Assembly: GCF_945956965.1 (NCBI RefSeq)
Contig: NZ_CAMFJS010000015.1
Coordinates: 1 to 64,000 of the forward strand
Direction: 5' to 3'
From: an uncultured Roseateles sp.
GTDB taxonomy: Bacteria; Pseudomonadota; Gammaproteobacteria; Burkholderiales; Burkholderiaceae_C
DNA: 64,000 nt
The translations under genes were made by a program, and so were the position numbers. Shown piece by piece: positions 44,692-54,745 of the stretch. Below the pieces are notes generated by a model. The model did not search any database and had not been told where the DNA came from. It saw only the letters and a list, made by a program, of their open reading frames with translations. Each line of letters begins with the position of its first letter. Within the stretch, counting starts at the first letter, position 1.

Positions 44692-45450
44692 TCAGCTGTT
44701 TGTCTTTTTGGCGGCTGCGGCGCGTTGGCGCGCCACTTCGTACAGGCACACGCCTGCGGCCACCGAGACATTGAGGCTTTCCACCCCACCGGCCATGGGG
44801 ATGCGCACCAGCTCATCGCAAGTCTTGGCGGTCAGCTGACGCAGGCCGTCACCTTCTGCGCCCAGCACCAGGGCCACCGGGCGATTCAGGTCGAGGTCGT
44901 AAATCGACTTCTCGGCCTGGTCGGAGGTGCCGACCACCCAAATATCAAAGTCCTTCAACTCACCCAGGGTGCGGGCCAGATTGGTCACCATCACATAGGG
45001 CACGGTCTCAGCCGCACCGCTGGCCACCTTGGCCACCGTGGCGTTGAGGCCAACGGCATGGTCCTTGGGCGCCATCACGGCTTGAGCGCCGGCGCCATCG
45101 GCCACGCGCAGGCAGGCACCCAGATTGTGCGGATCGGTCACACCGTCCAGCACCAAGAGCATGGGCATGCCCTGGATGTTGTCCATCACATCGTCAAAGG
45201 TATTGGCCAGGGCCACGGCCTGAACCTTGGCGACCACGCCTTGGTGACGGGTGGTGCCGGCGATCTTCGCGATGCGGTCATCGTCGCTTTCGATCAGCTT
45301 GGTCCCGCTGGATTTGACCCGCTCGATGAACTGCTTCATGCGCTGGTCGCGCCGCGTTGCATCGACATGGATCTCGGAAATGGTGGTGGGATGCGTCTTC
45401 AGACGCACCGTGACGGCGTGGAAGCCGAACAGGATTTTGTTGGAACTCAT
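44692..45450 (-). CDS. rlmB: 23S rRNA (guanosine-2'-O-)-methyltransferase RlmB
   Basis: 252 residues from the ATG at 45450. SpoU/TrmH knot methyltransferase with an N-terminal substrate-binding domain ([22 protein letters not shown]), [19 protein letters not shown] (motif 1), [11 protein letters not shown] (motif 2) and [22 protein letters not shown] (motif 3). It methylates a conserved guanosine of 23S rRNA. The start overlaps the DUF1624 gene stop by 4 bp. Confidence 0.95.
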   Translation of the reverse strand: MSSNKILFGFHAVTVRLKTHPTTISEIHVDATRRDQRMKQFIERVKSSGTKLIESDDDRIAKIAGTTRHQGVVAKVQAVALANTFDDVMDNIQGMPMLLVLDGVTDPHNLGACLRVADGAGAQAVMAPKDHAVGLNATVAKVASGAAETVPYVMVTNLARTLGELKDFDIWVVGTSDQAEKSIYDLDLNRPVALVLGAEGDGLRQLTAKTCDELVRIPMAGGVESLNVSVAAGVCLYEVARQRAAAAKKTNS

Positions 45451-46190
45451 GCCCGCATCGTAGCCGCTAGCATGAGCAATCCGATCAAGACGGGCTGATG
45501 GACCATGTAAAAACTCAATGACCATCGGCCCAAAACCGCCAGCGGGCGTGCGAATGCCGGCAGCGCGCCGGTCAATACAGCCGGGCGAGACTGCAACAGC
45601 CAACGGCCCAGCACAAAGCCCCAGAGCATCACGCCCAGCCAGGGCAGCACGGGCACATAGTCCTCGGTGATGGGCTTGTGGGTCACGAGGCCCAGCCAAT
45701 TGGTCCAGCGGCTGTCAAAGAATTCATGCTGCAGCCATAACGGCAGCAGCAAAGCCGCCAAGCCCAGCAGCAGACCGCCCAGATTCGACAAGCGCGGCCC
45801 GGCCACGCGCAGCAGTAAAAGCATCACCGCCATGCCGTGCAGCACGCCGAAGCTGATGAAGCTGCGCGGATACATCAGATAGGAGCCCAGGCTCACCAAC
45901 AAGGCACAGCCCGCCACTTGCCCCCAGCGGCGCCAAAAACGTGGCCAGCTGAGGCCTTGATGCAAGGCCAAGGCTTGCCCCATGCCGGCGCAAAGCAAAA
46001 ACAAGCTGACGATGGCGCTGCGCTGGCCGGTCCAGACCGGGTCGCGGTAAAAGTCTTGCCGGATCCAGCCGAAGTGATTGAGGTCGAAACAGAAATGAAA
46101 GATGGCCATCCAGACGATGGCCAGGCCGCGCAAGGCATCGAGTCGGTCAAAGCGCATCAAGCGCACTACAGGGGCAGGCGAGGCAGTCAC
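45447..46190 (-). CDS. DUF1624 (HGSNAT-like) membrane protein
   Basis: 247 residues, six or seven transmembrane helices. The N-terminal RFDRLDALRGLAIVWMAIFHFCFDLNHF is diagnostic of DUF1624, a membrane acyltransferase-like family related to heparan-alpha-glucosaminide N-acetyltransferase. The conserved LSFYMVHQPV near the end also fits. The acceptor is unknown. Encoded just upstream of rlmB with an ATGA overlap. Confidence 0.85.
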   Translation of the reverse strand: MTASPAPVVRLMRFDRLDALRGLAIVWMAIFHFCFDLNHFGWIRQDFYRDPVWTGQRSAIVSLFLLCAGMGQALALHQGLSWPRFWRRWGQVAGCALLVSLGSYLMYPRSFISFGVLHGMAVMLLLLRVAGPRLSNLGGLLLGLAALLLPLWLQHEFFDSRWTNWLGLVTHKPITEDYVPVLPWLGVMLWGFVLGRWLLQSRPAVLTGALPAFARPLAVLGRWSLSFYMVHQPVLIGLLMLAATMRA

Positions 46191-46288
46191 GGTTCAATTC
46201 GGCACAATGGCGGTACGCGGCGCGCCAGTCTATGTCAGCGGCGCAGCCTCGCCACTTGAATCAATTGAGCGCTATCTGAACCACCGCC

Positions 46289-47398
46289 ATGTCTCGTCAA
46301 AACAAAGCCGTTCTCTCCCTGGCCCTGCTGCTGACTTTGAGCCTGCTGGGCTATAGCTGGCTGGCGCCGCAAAGTGCGCAGAGCAAGCCCCAAGCCGAGC
46401 CGCGCGCCGTGCAGCCTCGCGGGCCGCTGGATGCCACCGAGCAGAACCATGTGAATGTATTCAAAAAGGTCTCGCCCTCGGTGGTGCACATCACCACCCT
46501 GGCGCGCACCCGGGACATGTTCTCCCTCCACATCACCGAGCAGCCCCAAGGCACGGGCAGCGGCTTCATCTGGGACGAAGCCGGCCATGTGGTGACGAAT
46601 TTCCACGTGATCCAGGGCGGCAGCTCGGCAGTGGTGATGCTCTCCAACGAGGCCAGCTACCCGGCCACCCTGGTGGGCGTGTTCCCTGACCGCGACCTGG
46701 CCGTTTTGCGCATCGACGCGCCCAAGGAAAAGCTGCAAGCCATTGCCATTGGCAGCAGCCGCGATTTGCAGGTCGGGCAATCGGTCTATGCCATCGGCAA
46801 TCCCTTCGGCTTGGACCAGACGTTGACCCTGGGCATCGTCAGCGCCCTCAACCGGGAGATCGAATCGGTCACCCGGCGCATGATTCGCGGCGCGATTCAA
46901 ACCGATGCGGCCATCAATCCCGGCAACTCGGGTGGCCCGCTGCTGGATTCGGCCGGGCGGCTGATCGGCGTCAACACCTCCATTTACAGCCCCAGCGGCG
47001 CCAGTGCGGGCATTGGCTTCGCGATTCCCGTCGATGAGGTCAACCGCATCGTGCCGCGCCTGATCCGCGATGGCCGCATCATCCGCCCTGCCCTGGGCGT
47101 GACGGCTGCGGCGCCGAATGTGAATCAGGCGCTGAATCTGCCCAAGGGCGTGGCGCTGGTGCGCGTCAACCCGGGCAGCCCGGCGGCCAAGGCCGGCCTG
47201 CAGGTGTTCGCCCGCGAACGCAATGGGCGGCTGATCCAGGGCGATGTCATCACCGCCATCAACGATCAGCCGGTGCGCGATCTCGATGAGATGCTTAACC
47301 TGCTGGAGCAGCGCCAGGTCGGCGAGCGCGTCACGCTCACGCTGTGGAATGAGGGCAAGACTCGCAAGCAGGTGCTGCAGTTGGGCGAATCTGACTGA
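46289..47398 (+). CDS. HtrA/DegS-type periplasmic serine protease
   Basis: 369 residues. One N-terminal membrane anchor or signal (LSLALLLTLSLLGYSWLA), then a trypsin-like S1C domain with His in VVTNFHVIQGG, Asp in DRDLAVLRID and Ser in NPGNSGGPLLD, and a single PDZ domain (about 265–365). A single PDZ and an anchor-like N-terminus resemble DegS more than DegP, which has two PDZ domains. It degrades or processes envelope proteins under stress. Divergent from the DUF1624 gene across about 98 bp. Confidence 0.93.
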   Translation: MSRQNKAVLSLALLLTLSLLGYSWLAPQSAQSKPQAEPRAVQPRGPLDATEQNHVNVFKKVSPSVVHITTLARTRDMFSLHITEQPQGTGSGFIWDEAGHVVTNFHVIQGGSSAVVMLSNEASYPATLVGVFPDRDLAVLRIDAPKEKLQAIAIGSSRDLQVGQSVYAIGNPFGLDQTLTLGIVSALNREIESVTRRMIRGAIQTDAAINPGNSGGPLLDSAGRLIGVNTSIYSPSGASAGIGFAIPVDEVNRIVPRLIRDGRIIRPALGVTAAAPNVNQALNLPKGVALVRVNPGSPAAKAGLQVFARERNGRLIQGDVITAINDQPVRDLDEMLNLLEQRQVGERVTLTLWNEGKTRKQVLQLGESD

Positions 47399-47506
47399 GG
47401 CGGGCGCGCTGGCCGAATCAGCGCACAGGCGGCGCCAAGGTCGCCAATTTCAGTCCGGCTGTGATACCGTCAAAGCGCCGAGACTGAAGCGATAGGTAAG
47501 CGGCCC

Positions 47507-50227
47507 ATGAGCCTTGATTCGAGCGGGGACACCGTCCTCGACAATCCTGCAGTTCGCCCCCCCGCCTATGCCGCCAAGCATGGGGCCTGGGCGCACTGGG
47601 TCACCGTGCTGACCGCACTGACCGGCCTGTCCCTGTGTCTCGCCCTGGGGCTGGCTCGCCAACAGCAGCGCGTGGCCAGCGAGCAGAGCCGGGTCCACGA
47701 GGCCCTCAGCGCGGTACGCACCCGCCTTGAAGCTGTCGCCCAAGCGACCTTTGGACCCACCCTGGGTCTGGAGGCCATGATTCAGCTGGACCGCGGCATC
47801 AGCGCCGAGCGCTTTGATGCGCTCAGCCAGCGTGTGGTCAACCTGCTGCCGCAGGTACGCAGCATTGTCGTCGCGCCCGATGATGTGGTGCGTTATGTCT
47901 ACCCCCTGGATGGCAATGCCGCGGTGCTGGGCTTGAGCTATGCCAGCATCCCGGCACAGTACGCGCAGGTCAAACAGGCCCAGGAGCAAGGGCGCCCCTT
48001 GTTGGTGGGCCCGGTCAAACTGGTGCAAGGCGGCGAAGGCATCATCCAACGCACGCCGGTCTTCTTTGCCGGCCCACAGGGCCAGCCCCCCAGTTATTGG
48101 GGCGTCGTTTCGGTGGTGGCGGATCTGCCTCGCTTTGTACAAGCAGCCGGGCTGAGCGAAGAGTCGCCACTGCGCCTCGCGCTGTTTCAATTGAAGCCGA
48201 ATGACTTGGGCCTTGGCGCCTGCATTTGGGGCGATGCCAGCCTCGCCCAAGAAGCCTTGGCGGTGACGCAGTTTGTGCGTTTGCCTGGCGCCACCTGGGC
48301 CATCTCCGCCTACCCCAAGCAAAGCCGTGCGGCAGCCAGTGCCTGGTTGGATGCCGAGATGATTGCCGGCCTGCTGGCCAGCGCGGCGCTGTCCCTGCTG
48401 GCCGCGCTGCTGGTGCAGCGCCGTCAGCATTTGCAAGCGCAGAACCAGGCGCTGAACCAATACATCCAGCAAATCCGCGATCAGCAACAGGCCTTGCAAG
48501 CGACCGAGCAGCGCTTCCGCAGCCTGACCGAGATTTCCAGCGACTGGGTCTGGGAGCAAGATGCGGAGTTCCGCTTTGTTTACTACTCGCGTGAAACAGA
48601 CCCCGAACTTCGCAAGTACACCCCGAGCCTGATCGGGCAAAGGCGCTGGGAAGGCCCCCAGGCTGGCGTCGACGTTGACTGGACCGAGCACATTGCGACG
48701 CTGGAGCGCCACGAGCCCTTCCGGGATTTCGGCTACGGCCGGCGCCTGCCCACCGGAGAGATGCGCTACATCAGCATTTCCGGCTCACCCATTTTTGATG
48801 AGCAAGGCCGCTTCACCGGCTACCGAGGCACCGGCCGCGACATCACAGCGACCAAGAGCGCTGAGCTGGCCCTGCGCGCTTCTGAGGCGGCGCTGAGTGC
48901 CGCCAAAGACCGTTTGCAAGCGGTGCTGGATTCGGCCCGCGAGGTCGCCATCATCGTCACCGATATGGAGGGCCAAATCGAGCTCTTCAATCGCGGCGCC
49001 CAGCTGATGCTGGGCTATGCCGAGGACGAAATGCTGCAGCACTGCATCAGCCTGCTGCATCGCGAGGAGGAATTGCTGGCGAGAGGTGTCCAGCTGATCC
49101 GGGACGGCGAACGCACGCTCATGCGCGTGGACCCCGCGGCTGTCCAAGCCTTTGATACACAGACCAGTTTCTGGACCTTCATTTGCAAAGATGGGACCGA
49201 ACTGGAAGTCTCCATGACCGTCAATCTGATGCGCGAGCAAGATGGCAAGCTCAAGGGCTGGCTATGCATTGCCCGCGACGTCAGCGCCCAACGCCAAGCC
49301 CAGCGCGACTTGGTGACCTTGAATGTGGAGCTGGAAATGCGCGTGGACAAGCGCACAGCCGAGCTGCAACAAGCCCTGGTCACCTTGCGCCAAGCCCAAG
49401 CCGAGTTGATGCGTTCAGAAAAAATGGCCGCCTTGGGCTCGCTGGTGGCAGGCATTGCGCATGAACTCAACACGCCACTGGGCAATTGCCTGACCACGGC
49501 CTCCACCCTGGAGAGCTTGACCCAGCAAGTCCGGCACGATTTCGACGCCGGCCAGATTCGCCGCTCCGTGCTGGATGCCTACCTCGCCGATGCGCAAACC
49601 GCTTGCAGCATCCTCTTGCGCAGCATGAGCACGGCGACCGAATTGGTGGCGCATTTCAAGCAAGTGTCGGTCGACCAAGCCACGGCGCAGCGCCGCAGCT
49701 TCACCCTGCAGTCCTTGGTCAGTGATGTCTTGAGCCTGCTCGGCGCGCAACTGCGCAAGTCGCCATTGCAAATCGAGCAGCAGATTCAGTTGGAAGAAGC
49801 CTTGGACAGCTACCCGGGCCCGCTGGGCCAGGTGCTGACCAATCTGATCATGAATGCCATGATCCACGCCTTCGATCCCCCCACGGCTGAGCACAAGGAG
49901 AGGAAGAATGATGCTGCCGACGATGACCGCTCTGCGCCTGCGCAGCGCCTGCGCATCGAAGCCCACATCGACCCGAGCGAGCCGGCCATCGTCATCCTCA
50001 GCGTGAGCGACAACGGCAAGGGCATGAGTGCCGAAGTTCGGCGCCGCGCCTTCGACCCCTTCTTCACCACCAAGATGGGTCAGGGCGGGACCGGCCTGGG
50101 CCTGAACATCGTCTACAACATCGTGACCGGTATCTTGGGCGGACAGATCGAGCTGCAGAGCGAGCCCGGCGCGGGCAGCCGCTTTGTGATGCGCTTGCCC
50201 ATCAAGGCGCCGATGATGGCGCATTGA
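47507..50227 (+). CDS. CHASE–PAS–PAS sensor histidine kinase (orphan)
   Basis: 906 residues. Membrane helices at about 30–50 and 285–305 bracket a periplasmic CHASE-like domain (VHEALSAVRTRLEAVAQATF … GEGIIQRTPVFF). Cytoplasmic PAS domains begin near 335 and 465, the first followed by a PAC segment (YRGTGRDIT), then a coiled coil and the phospho-acceptor His near 652 in GIAHELNTPLGN. The ATPase domain has the N box LTNLIMNAMIHAF, DNGKGMS and GTGLGLNIVYNIV. No response regulator is encoded beside it. CHASE domains sense small extracellular ligands. Confidence 0.92.
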   Translation: MSLDSSGDTVLDNPAVRPPAYAAKHGAWAHWVTVLTALTGLSLCLALGLARQQQRVASEQSRVHEALSAVRTRLEAVAQATFGPTLGLEAMIQLDRGISAERFDALSQRVVNLLPQVRSIVVAPDDVVRYVYPLDGNAAVLGLSYASIPAQYAQVKQAQEQGRPLLVGPVKLVQGGEGIIQRTPVFFAGPQGQPPSYWGVVSVVADLPRFVQAAGLSEESPLRLALFQLKPNDLGLGACIWGDASLAQEALAVTQFVRLPGATWAISAYPKQSRAAASAWLDAEMIAGLLASAALSLLAALLVQRRQHLQAQNQALNQYIQQIRDQQQALQATEQRFRSLTEISSDWVWEQDAEFRFVYYSRETDPELRKYTPSLIGQRRWEGPQAGVDVDWTEHIATLERHEPFRDFGYGRRLPTGEMRYISISGSPIFDEQGRFTGYRGTGRDITATKSAELALRASEAALSAAKDRLQAVLDSAREVAIIVTDMEGQIELFNRGAQLMLGYAEDEMLQHCISLLHREEELLARGVQLIRDGERTLMRVDPAAVQAFDTQTSFWTFICKDGTELEVSMTVNLMREQDGKLKGWLCIARDVSAQRQAQRDLVTLNVELEMRVDKRTAELQQALVTLRQAQAELMRSEKMAALGSLVAGIAHELNTPLGNCLTTASTLESLTQQVRHDFDAGQIRRSVLDAYLADAQTACSILLRSMSTATELVAHFKQVSVDQATAQRRSFTLQSLVSDVLSLLGAQLRKSPLQIEQQIQLEEALDSYPGPLGQVLTNLIMNAMIHAFDPPTAEHKERKNDAADDDRSAPAQRLRIEAHIDPSEPAIVILSVSDNGKGMSAEVRRRAFDPFFTTKMGQGGTGLGLNIVYNIVTGILGGQIELQSEPGAGSRFVMRLPIKAPMMAH

Positions 50228-50258
50228 TGGCACATTGATGGCGTATTTGTGGCGCACT
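50215..50258 (+). repeat. Four tandem 11-bp repeats over the kinase stop codon
   Basis: GATGGCGCATT, GATGGCACATT, GATGGCGTATT and a degenerate TGTGGCGCACT run back to back across the 3' end of the histidine kinase gene. Probably replication slippage. Confidence 0.6.
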
Positions 50259-50280
50259 GGAGGGGCCGAGGAGCCCCTCC
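50259..50280. terminator. Stem-loop between convergent kinase and purL genes
   Basis: GGAGGGGC, six bases, GCCCCTCC. It lies between two convergent stop codons and could act on both strands, but neither side has a clear T tract, so termination is only likely. Confidence 0.45.
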
Positions 50281-50299
50281 GTTCAACTGCTCCGGCTAA

Positions 50300-53200
50300 T
50301 TAGCCGATCGCACGACGCGCATTGCGGAACATGCGCATCCAGGGGCTCAAGTCGCCCGCGTCGCCCGAAGTCCAGCTCATCTGCACATTGCGGAACACGC
50401 GCTCCGGGTGCGGCATCAGCACGGTGAAGCGGCCATCCGCCGTGGTCACCGAAGTCAGGCCATCCGGGCTTCCGTTGGGGTTGAGCGGATAGACCTCGGT
50501 GGGCCGGCCAGCGTTGTCCACATAGCGCATGGCACGCGCCACCTTGGCGGCGTCGCCGCGCTGAGAGAAGTCGGCAAAGCCTTCACCGTGAGCCACAGCG
50601 ATCGGCAGGCGTGAACCGGCCATGCCTTGGAAGAAGAGGCTGGGGCTTTCCAGCACTTCCACCATGGCCAAGCGGGCTTCGAACTGCTCGCTGCGGTTGC
50701 GAGTGAACTTGGGCCAGTCTTGGGCGCCGGGGATGATGGGCGAGAGTGCGGCCATCATCTGGCAGCCATTGCACACACCCAGGGCAAAGCTGTCCTGGCG
50801 GGCGAAGAAGGCCTTGAACTGGTCCGCCAACACCGGGTTGAACATCACCGAGCGCGCCCAGCCTTCGCCGGCACCCAGGGTGTCGCCGTAGCTGAAGCCG
50901 CCGCAGGCCACAAAGCCCTTGAACTCGGCCAGGCTGACCGCGCCGGCCTGCAAGTCACTCATGTGCACGTCGTAGGTATCAAAGCCGGCCTTGGCCATGG
51001 CGTAGCTCATCTCGACGTGGGAGTTCACGCCCTGCTCGCGCAGGATGGCCAGCTTGGGCTTGGCGCCGACATTGATGAAGGGCGCGGCCACATCCTCATT
51101 CGGATCAAAGCTCAGGTGCACATGGCGACCCGGGTCGGCCGCGAGGCCGGCCTGCTCGTGCTCGCTCTGAGCGCAAGCCGGGTTGTCGCGCAAGCTGGCA
51201 ATGCGCCAGGACACCTCGTCCCAGCTCTTGTGCAGGGCTTCCAGCGGCGCGGCGAACACCTTCTTGGCATCGCGCCAGACTTCCATCTGACCATTGGCAT
51301 TGGGCTTGCCAACCACATGGCTGCACTTGGACAAGCCGTGCGCGCGCAGGGTCTGCAGCACGCTGTCGCGCTCGCTCACCCGCACTTGCAAAACCACGCC
51401 CAGCTCTTCGGTGAACAAGGCCTTGAGCGTCAGCTCTTCACGGCGGGCGCTGACCTGGCTGGCCCAGTTCTTGGAATCACCCACATCGGCGCGGCTGTCG
51501 CTGACGCCGTCACCTTCGGTGACCAGCATGTCCACATTCAGGCTCACACCCGTATGGCCGGCAAAAGCCATCTCGCAGGCCGTGGCCCACAGGCCGCCAT
51601 CGCCACGGTCGTGGTAAGCCAAGAGCTTGCCTTCGGCGCGCAAGGCATTCACGGCCGTCACCAAATTCTTCAGCAAAGCGGCGTCGTCCAGATCCGGCAC
51701 AGTGCCACCAAACTGGTTCAAGGCTTGGGCCAGGATAGAGCCACCCATGCGATGTTTGCCTTGGCCGAGATCAACCAGAATCAGGCAGGTATCGCCCTGA
51801 TCACGGCGCAATTCGGGCGTCAGCGTGGCGCGCACATCGGCCACCGAGGCAAAGGCGGTGACGATCAACGACACCGGCGCAGTGACTTGCTGCACCTGGC
51901 CGTCGTCCTTGGTCCAGCGTGTGCGCATGGACAAGGAATCCTTGCCGACCGGAATCGAAATGCCCAAGGCCGGGCACAGCTCCATGCCCACGGCATGGAC
52001 GGTGTCAAACAGCGCTGCGTCTTCGCCTGGCTCGCCGCAGGCAGCCATCCAGTTGGCGCTGAGCTTGACGCGCGGCAGCTCGATCGGTGCGGACAGCAAA
52101 TTGGTGATGGCTTCCGCCACCGCCATGCGGCCGGAGGCCGGGCCGTCAATCGAGGCCAGCGGCGTGCGCTCGCCCAGGGCGAAGGCTTCACCGGCGAAGC
52201 CCTTGAAGTCAGCCAGGGTGACGGCGCAATCCGCCACCGGCACCTGCCAGGGGCCGACCATTTGGTCACGGCTATTGAGGCCGCCCACGCTGCGGTCACC
52301 GATGCTGATCAGGAAGCGCTTGGAGGCCACGGTGGGGTGGCGCAGCACGTCAAATGCGGCCTTCTCCAGGCTGGTACCGCTAAGGTCCAGCGTGCCGCCC
52401 GAGCGGGCCAGGCGCGAGACCTCGCGGTGCATCTTGGGCGGCTTGCCCAGCAGCACGTCCATGGGCATATTGACGGCAAACTCGCTGTCAGTGCCCTTGG
52501 CCAAGCCGTCTTCCAGCACCAACTCGCGCTGCTCGGTGGTCACGCCCACCACGGCGAAGGGGCAACGCTCACGCTCGCACATGCTGCGGAACAGCTCCAG
52601 GCTGTCGGGTGCAATCGCCAGCACATAGCGCTCCTGGCTCTCGTTGCACCAGATTTCCTTGGGCGCCATACCGCTTTCTTCCAGCGGCACTTTGCGCAGA
52701 TCGAACAAGGCACCGCGATGGGCGTCATTGACCAATTCGGGGAAGGCATTGGAGATACCGCCGGCACCCACATCGTGGATGGCCAGGATGGGGTTCTTGC
52801 CGCCCAGGCCCCAGCAATGGTTGATCACCTCTTGCGCGCGCCGCTCAATTTCGGGGTTACCGCGCTGCACCGAGTCGAAGTCCAGGTCGGCCGTGTTGGT
52901 GCCCGCCGCCATGGAACTGGCAGCACTGCCCCCCATGCCGATGCGCATGCCGGGGCCGCCCAGCTGAATCAGCAAACTGCCAGCCGGGAACTCGATCTTC
53001 TCGCACTGGTCGGCGCGAATCGCGCCCAGGCCGCCGGCGATCATGATGGGCTTGTGATAGCCGCGCTGCACGCCGTCCACGTTCTGCTCGTAGACGCGGA
53101 AATAGCCGTTCAGATTGGAGCGGCCGAATTCGTTGTTGAAAGCCGCGCCACCGAGCGGGCCTTCGATCATGATTTGCAAGGCGCTGGCGATATGCGCGGG

Positions 53201-54310
53201 CTTGCCGACCGGGTTCTGCTCCCAAGGTTCGCTCAGGCCCGGCAGGTGCAAATTGGAGACCGAGAAGCCGGTCAGGCCCGACTTGGGCTTGGAGCCGCGG
53301 CCGGTGGCGCCTTCGTCACGGATCTCACCACCTGCACCAGTGGAAGCACCAGGGAATGGCGAGATGGCGGTCGGGTGGTTGTGCGTCTCGACCTTCATCA
53401 GCACATGGGCCAACTCTTCACGCGCCTGGTACTGCGGGGCGCGCTGGTCGCCGGCGGGCATCCAGCGTTCGATCAAATGGCCTTCCATCACCGAGGCGTT
53501 GTCAGAATAGGCCTTGACGGTGTGCTGGGGGCTCAGCTTCTCGGTATTGCGGATCATGCCGAACAGGCTCAGCGGCTGATCCACGCCGTCCACAGTGAAC
53601 TTGGCATTGAAGATTTTGTGGCGGCAATGCTCGGAATTGGCCTGCGCAAACATCATCAACTCGACATCGCTGGGGTTGCGTTTCAGCGTCTTGAAGGCGG
53701 CTTCCAGGTAGTCGATTTCGTCGACCGACAAGGCCAGACCGAAGGTCACGTTGGCGGCTTCCAGCGCCGCCCTGCCCTGTCCCAACACGTCCACATGTTC
53801 GAGCGGCTGCGCGGCCTTTTCGTCGAACAAATGGGCGGCGTCTTCGCGCGCCAGCAGCACGCTTTCGGTCATGCGGTCATGCAGCAGCGCGGCGCAGGCG
53901 ATCAGCTCCGCCTGGTTCAGTGTCTTGACGCCGCCCAAGAGGCCGGACTTCAGGACGATGCGGTACTCGGTCACGCGCTCGACGCGGTGGATTTGGCTCA
54001 GGCCGCAGTTGTGGGCGATGTCGGTCGCCTTCGAGGCCCAGGGGCTGACGGTGCCCAAACGCGGGGCCACCACCACCAGGCTGCCCTCATTGCCGCCGAC
54101 ATAGGCATCGCCGTAGTTCAGCAGCGCGGCCAGCTTGGCCGCATCGCTTTCCGCCAGAGCGACATCGCTCCAGACCCAATGCACATGGCGGGCGTGGACC
54201 GCCTTCACACCTTCGTGAATGGCCTGCAATTGCGGCAGCAAGGCTTGGGAGCGGAACGCTGACAGAGCGTTGCCGCCCTCGAAAGAAAGCAAATGCTTAT
54301 GAGTGGCCAT
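50300..54310 (-). CDS. purL: Phosphoribosylformylglycinamidine synthase
   Basis: 1336 residues, the long PurL form of proteobacteria with N-terminal domain, FGAM synthase core and C-terminal glutaminase. Seen: [31 protein letters not shown]-type segments, [15 protein letters not shown], and a class I glutamine amidotransferase with the nucleophile Cys near 1180 in [21 protein letters not shown] and PHPERVFRN. It converts FGAR to FGAM in purine synthesis, using glutamine and ATP. No frameshift is seen. Confidence 0.97.
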   Translation of the reverse strand: MATHKHLLSFEGGNALSAFRSQALLPQLQAIHEGVKAVHARHVHWVWSDVALAESDAAKLAALLNYGDAYVGGNEGSLVVVAPRLGTVSPWASKATDIAHNCGLSQIHRVERVTEYRIVLKSGLLGGVKTLNQAELIACAALLHDRMTESVLLAREDAAHLFDEKAAQPLEHVDVLGQGRAALEAANVTFGLALSVDEIDYLEAAFKTLKRNPSDVELMMFAQANSEHCRHKIFNAKFTVDGVDQPLSLFGMIRNTEKLSPQHTVKAYSDNASVMEGHLIERWMPAGDQRAPQYQAREELAHVLMKVETHNHPTAISPFPGASTGAGGEIRDEGATGRGSKPKSGLTGFSVSNLHLPGLSEPWEQNPVGKPAHIASALQIMIEGPLGGAAFNNEFGRSNLNGYFRVYEQNVDGVQRGYHKPIMIAGGLGAIRADQCEKIEFPAGSLLIQLGGPGMRIGMGGSAASSMAAGTNTADLDFDSVQRGNPEIERRAQEVINHCWGLGGKNPILAIHDVGAGGISNAFPELVNDAHRGALFDLRKVPLEESGMAPKEIWCNESQERYVLAIAPDSLELFRSMCERERCPFAVVGVTTEQRELVLEDGLAKGTDSEFAVNMPMDVLLGKPPKMHREVSRLARSGGTLDLSGTSLEKAAFDVLRHPTVASKRFLISIGDRSVGGLNSRDQMVGPWQVPVADCAVTLADFKGFAGEAFALGERTPLASIDGPASGRMAVAEAITNLLSAPIELPRVKLSANWMAACGEPGEDAALFDTVHAVGMELCPALGISIPVGKDSLSMRTRWTKDDGQVQQVTAPVSLIVTAFASVADVRATLTPELRRDQGDTCLILVDLGQGKHRMGGSILAQALNQFGGTVPDLDDAALLKNLVTAVNALRAEGKLLAYHDRGDGGLWATACEMAFAGHTGVSLNVDMLVTEGDGVSDSRADVGDSKNWASQVSARREELTLKALFTEELGVVLQVRVSERDSVLQTLRAHGLSKCSHVVGKPNANGQMEVWRDAKKVFAAPLEALHKSWDEVSWRIASLRDNPACAQSEHEQAGLAADPGRHVHLSFDPNEDVAAPFINVGAKPKLAILREQGVNSHVEMSYAMAKAGFDTYDVHMSDLQAGAVSLAEFKGFVACGGFSYGDTLGAGEGWARSVMFNPVLADQFKAFFARQDSFALGVCNGCQMMAALSPIIPGAQDWPKFTRNRSEQFEARLAMVEVLESPSLFFQGMAGSRLPIAVAHGEGFADFSQRGDAAKVARAMRYVDNAGRPTEVYPLNPNGSPDGLTSVTTADGRFTVLMPHPERVFRNVQMSWTSGDAGDLSPWMRMFRNARRAIG

Positions 54311-54745
54311 GGGGTCCCGGGGCTGGGTTGGCGCGCTGGGCTACAACGCTTTGATTGCAAAAATTTGAAAAACTGCTGGGATCAAGCTCGTGGACTGCAC
54401 CACGCTTGAGCACCAAAGCCCGGGATTTTACCGATGACTGGCATGCTTTCCGCTTCCCCGCCGCAAACTTGCGATTACTCAGCGTCGCAGCCGCTTGCAG
54501 CGTCCTGCGCCTGCCTGCGTCGCCGCTCATGCTGGGGCGAATACCGTTCAAACACGCCAGTCGAATCCTGTGACAAAAAGCACGGTCTAGCCACGCCGGA
54601 AGTTGCATCTAGACACAACTCGCGCACCACAACTTGTGCGCCTTCCGTACATTGAGAACAGCACCCGCCAGCCCTCCCCGCCGGCGAGTGCGCAGTGCCA
54701 CTGCCACTCGCGGTGGCTTCTCAGCAGTCTTTGAGGTCCTGGTCC
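54311..54745. other. 435-bp divergent intergenic region with two strong stem-loops
   Basis: No gene is supported. It must hold the purL promoter (minus strand) and that of the DUF5666 lipoprotein gene (plus strand). Stem-loops occur at 54622–54641 (GCGCAC, 8-base loop, GTGCGC) and 54684–54711 (GCGAGTG-c-GCAGTG, one base, CACTGC-CACTCGC), both within the 125 bp upstream of the lipoprotein start. The second ends 34 bases before the ATG and has no T tract, so it is more likely a leader structure than a terminator. No known riboswitch was recognised. Confidence 0.5.

Noticed and set aside
50627-54262. 1211-residue plus-strand open frame opposite purL
   Set aside because: It is fully antisense to a complete, well conserved purL and has Gly/His/Gln-rich composition with no recognisable domain; typical of high-GC codon bias.
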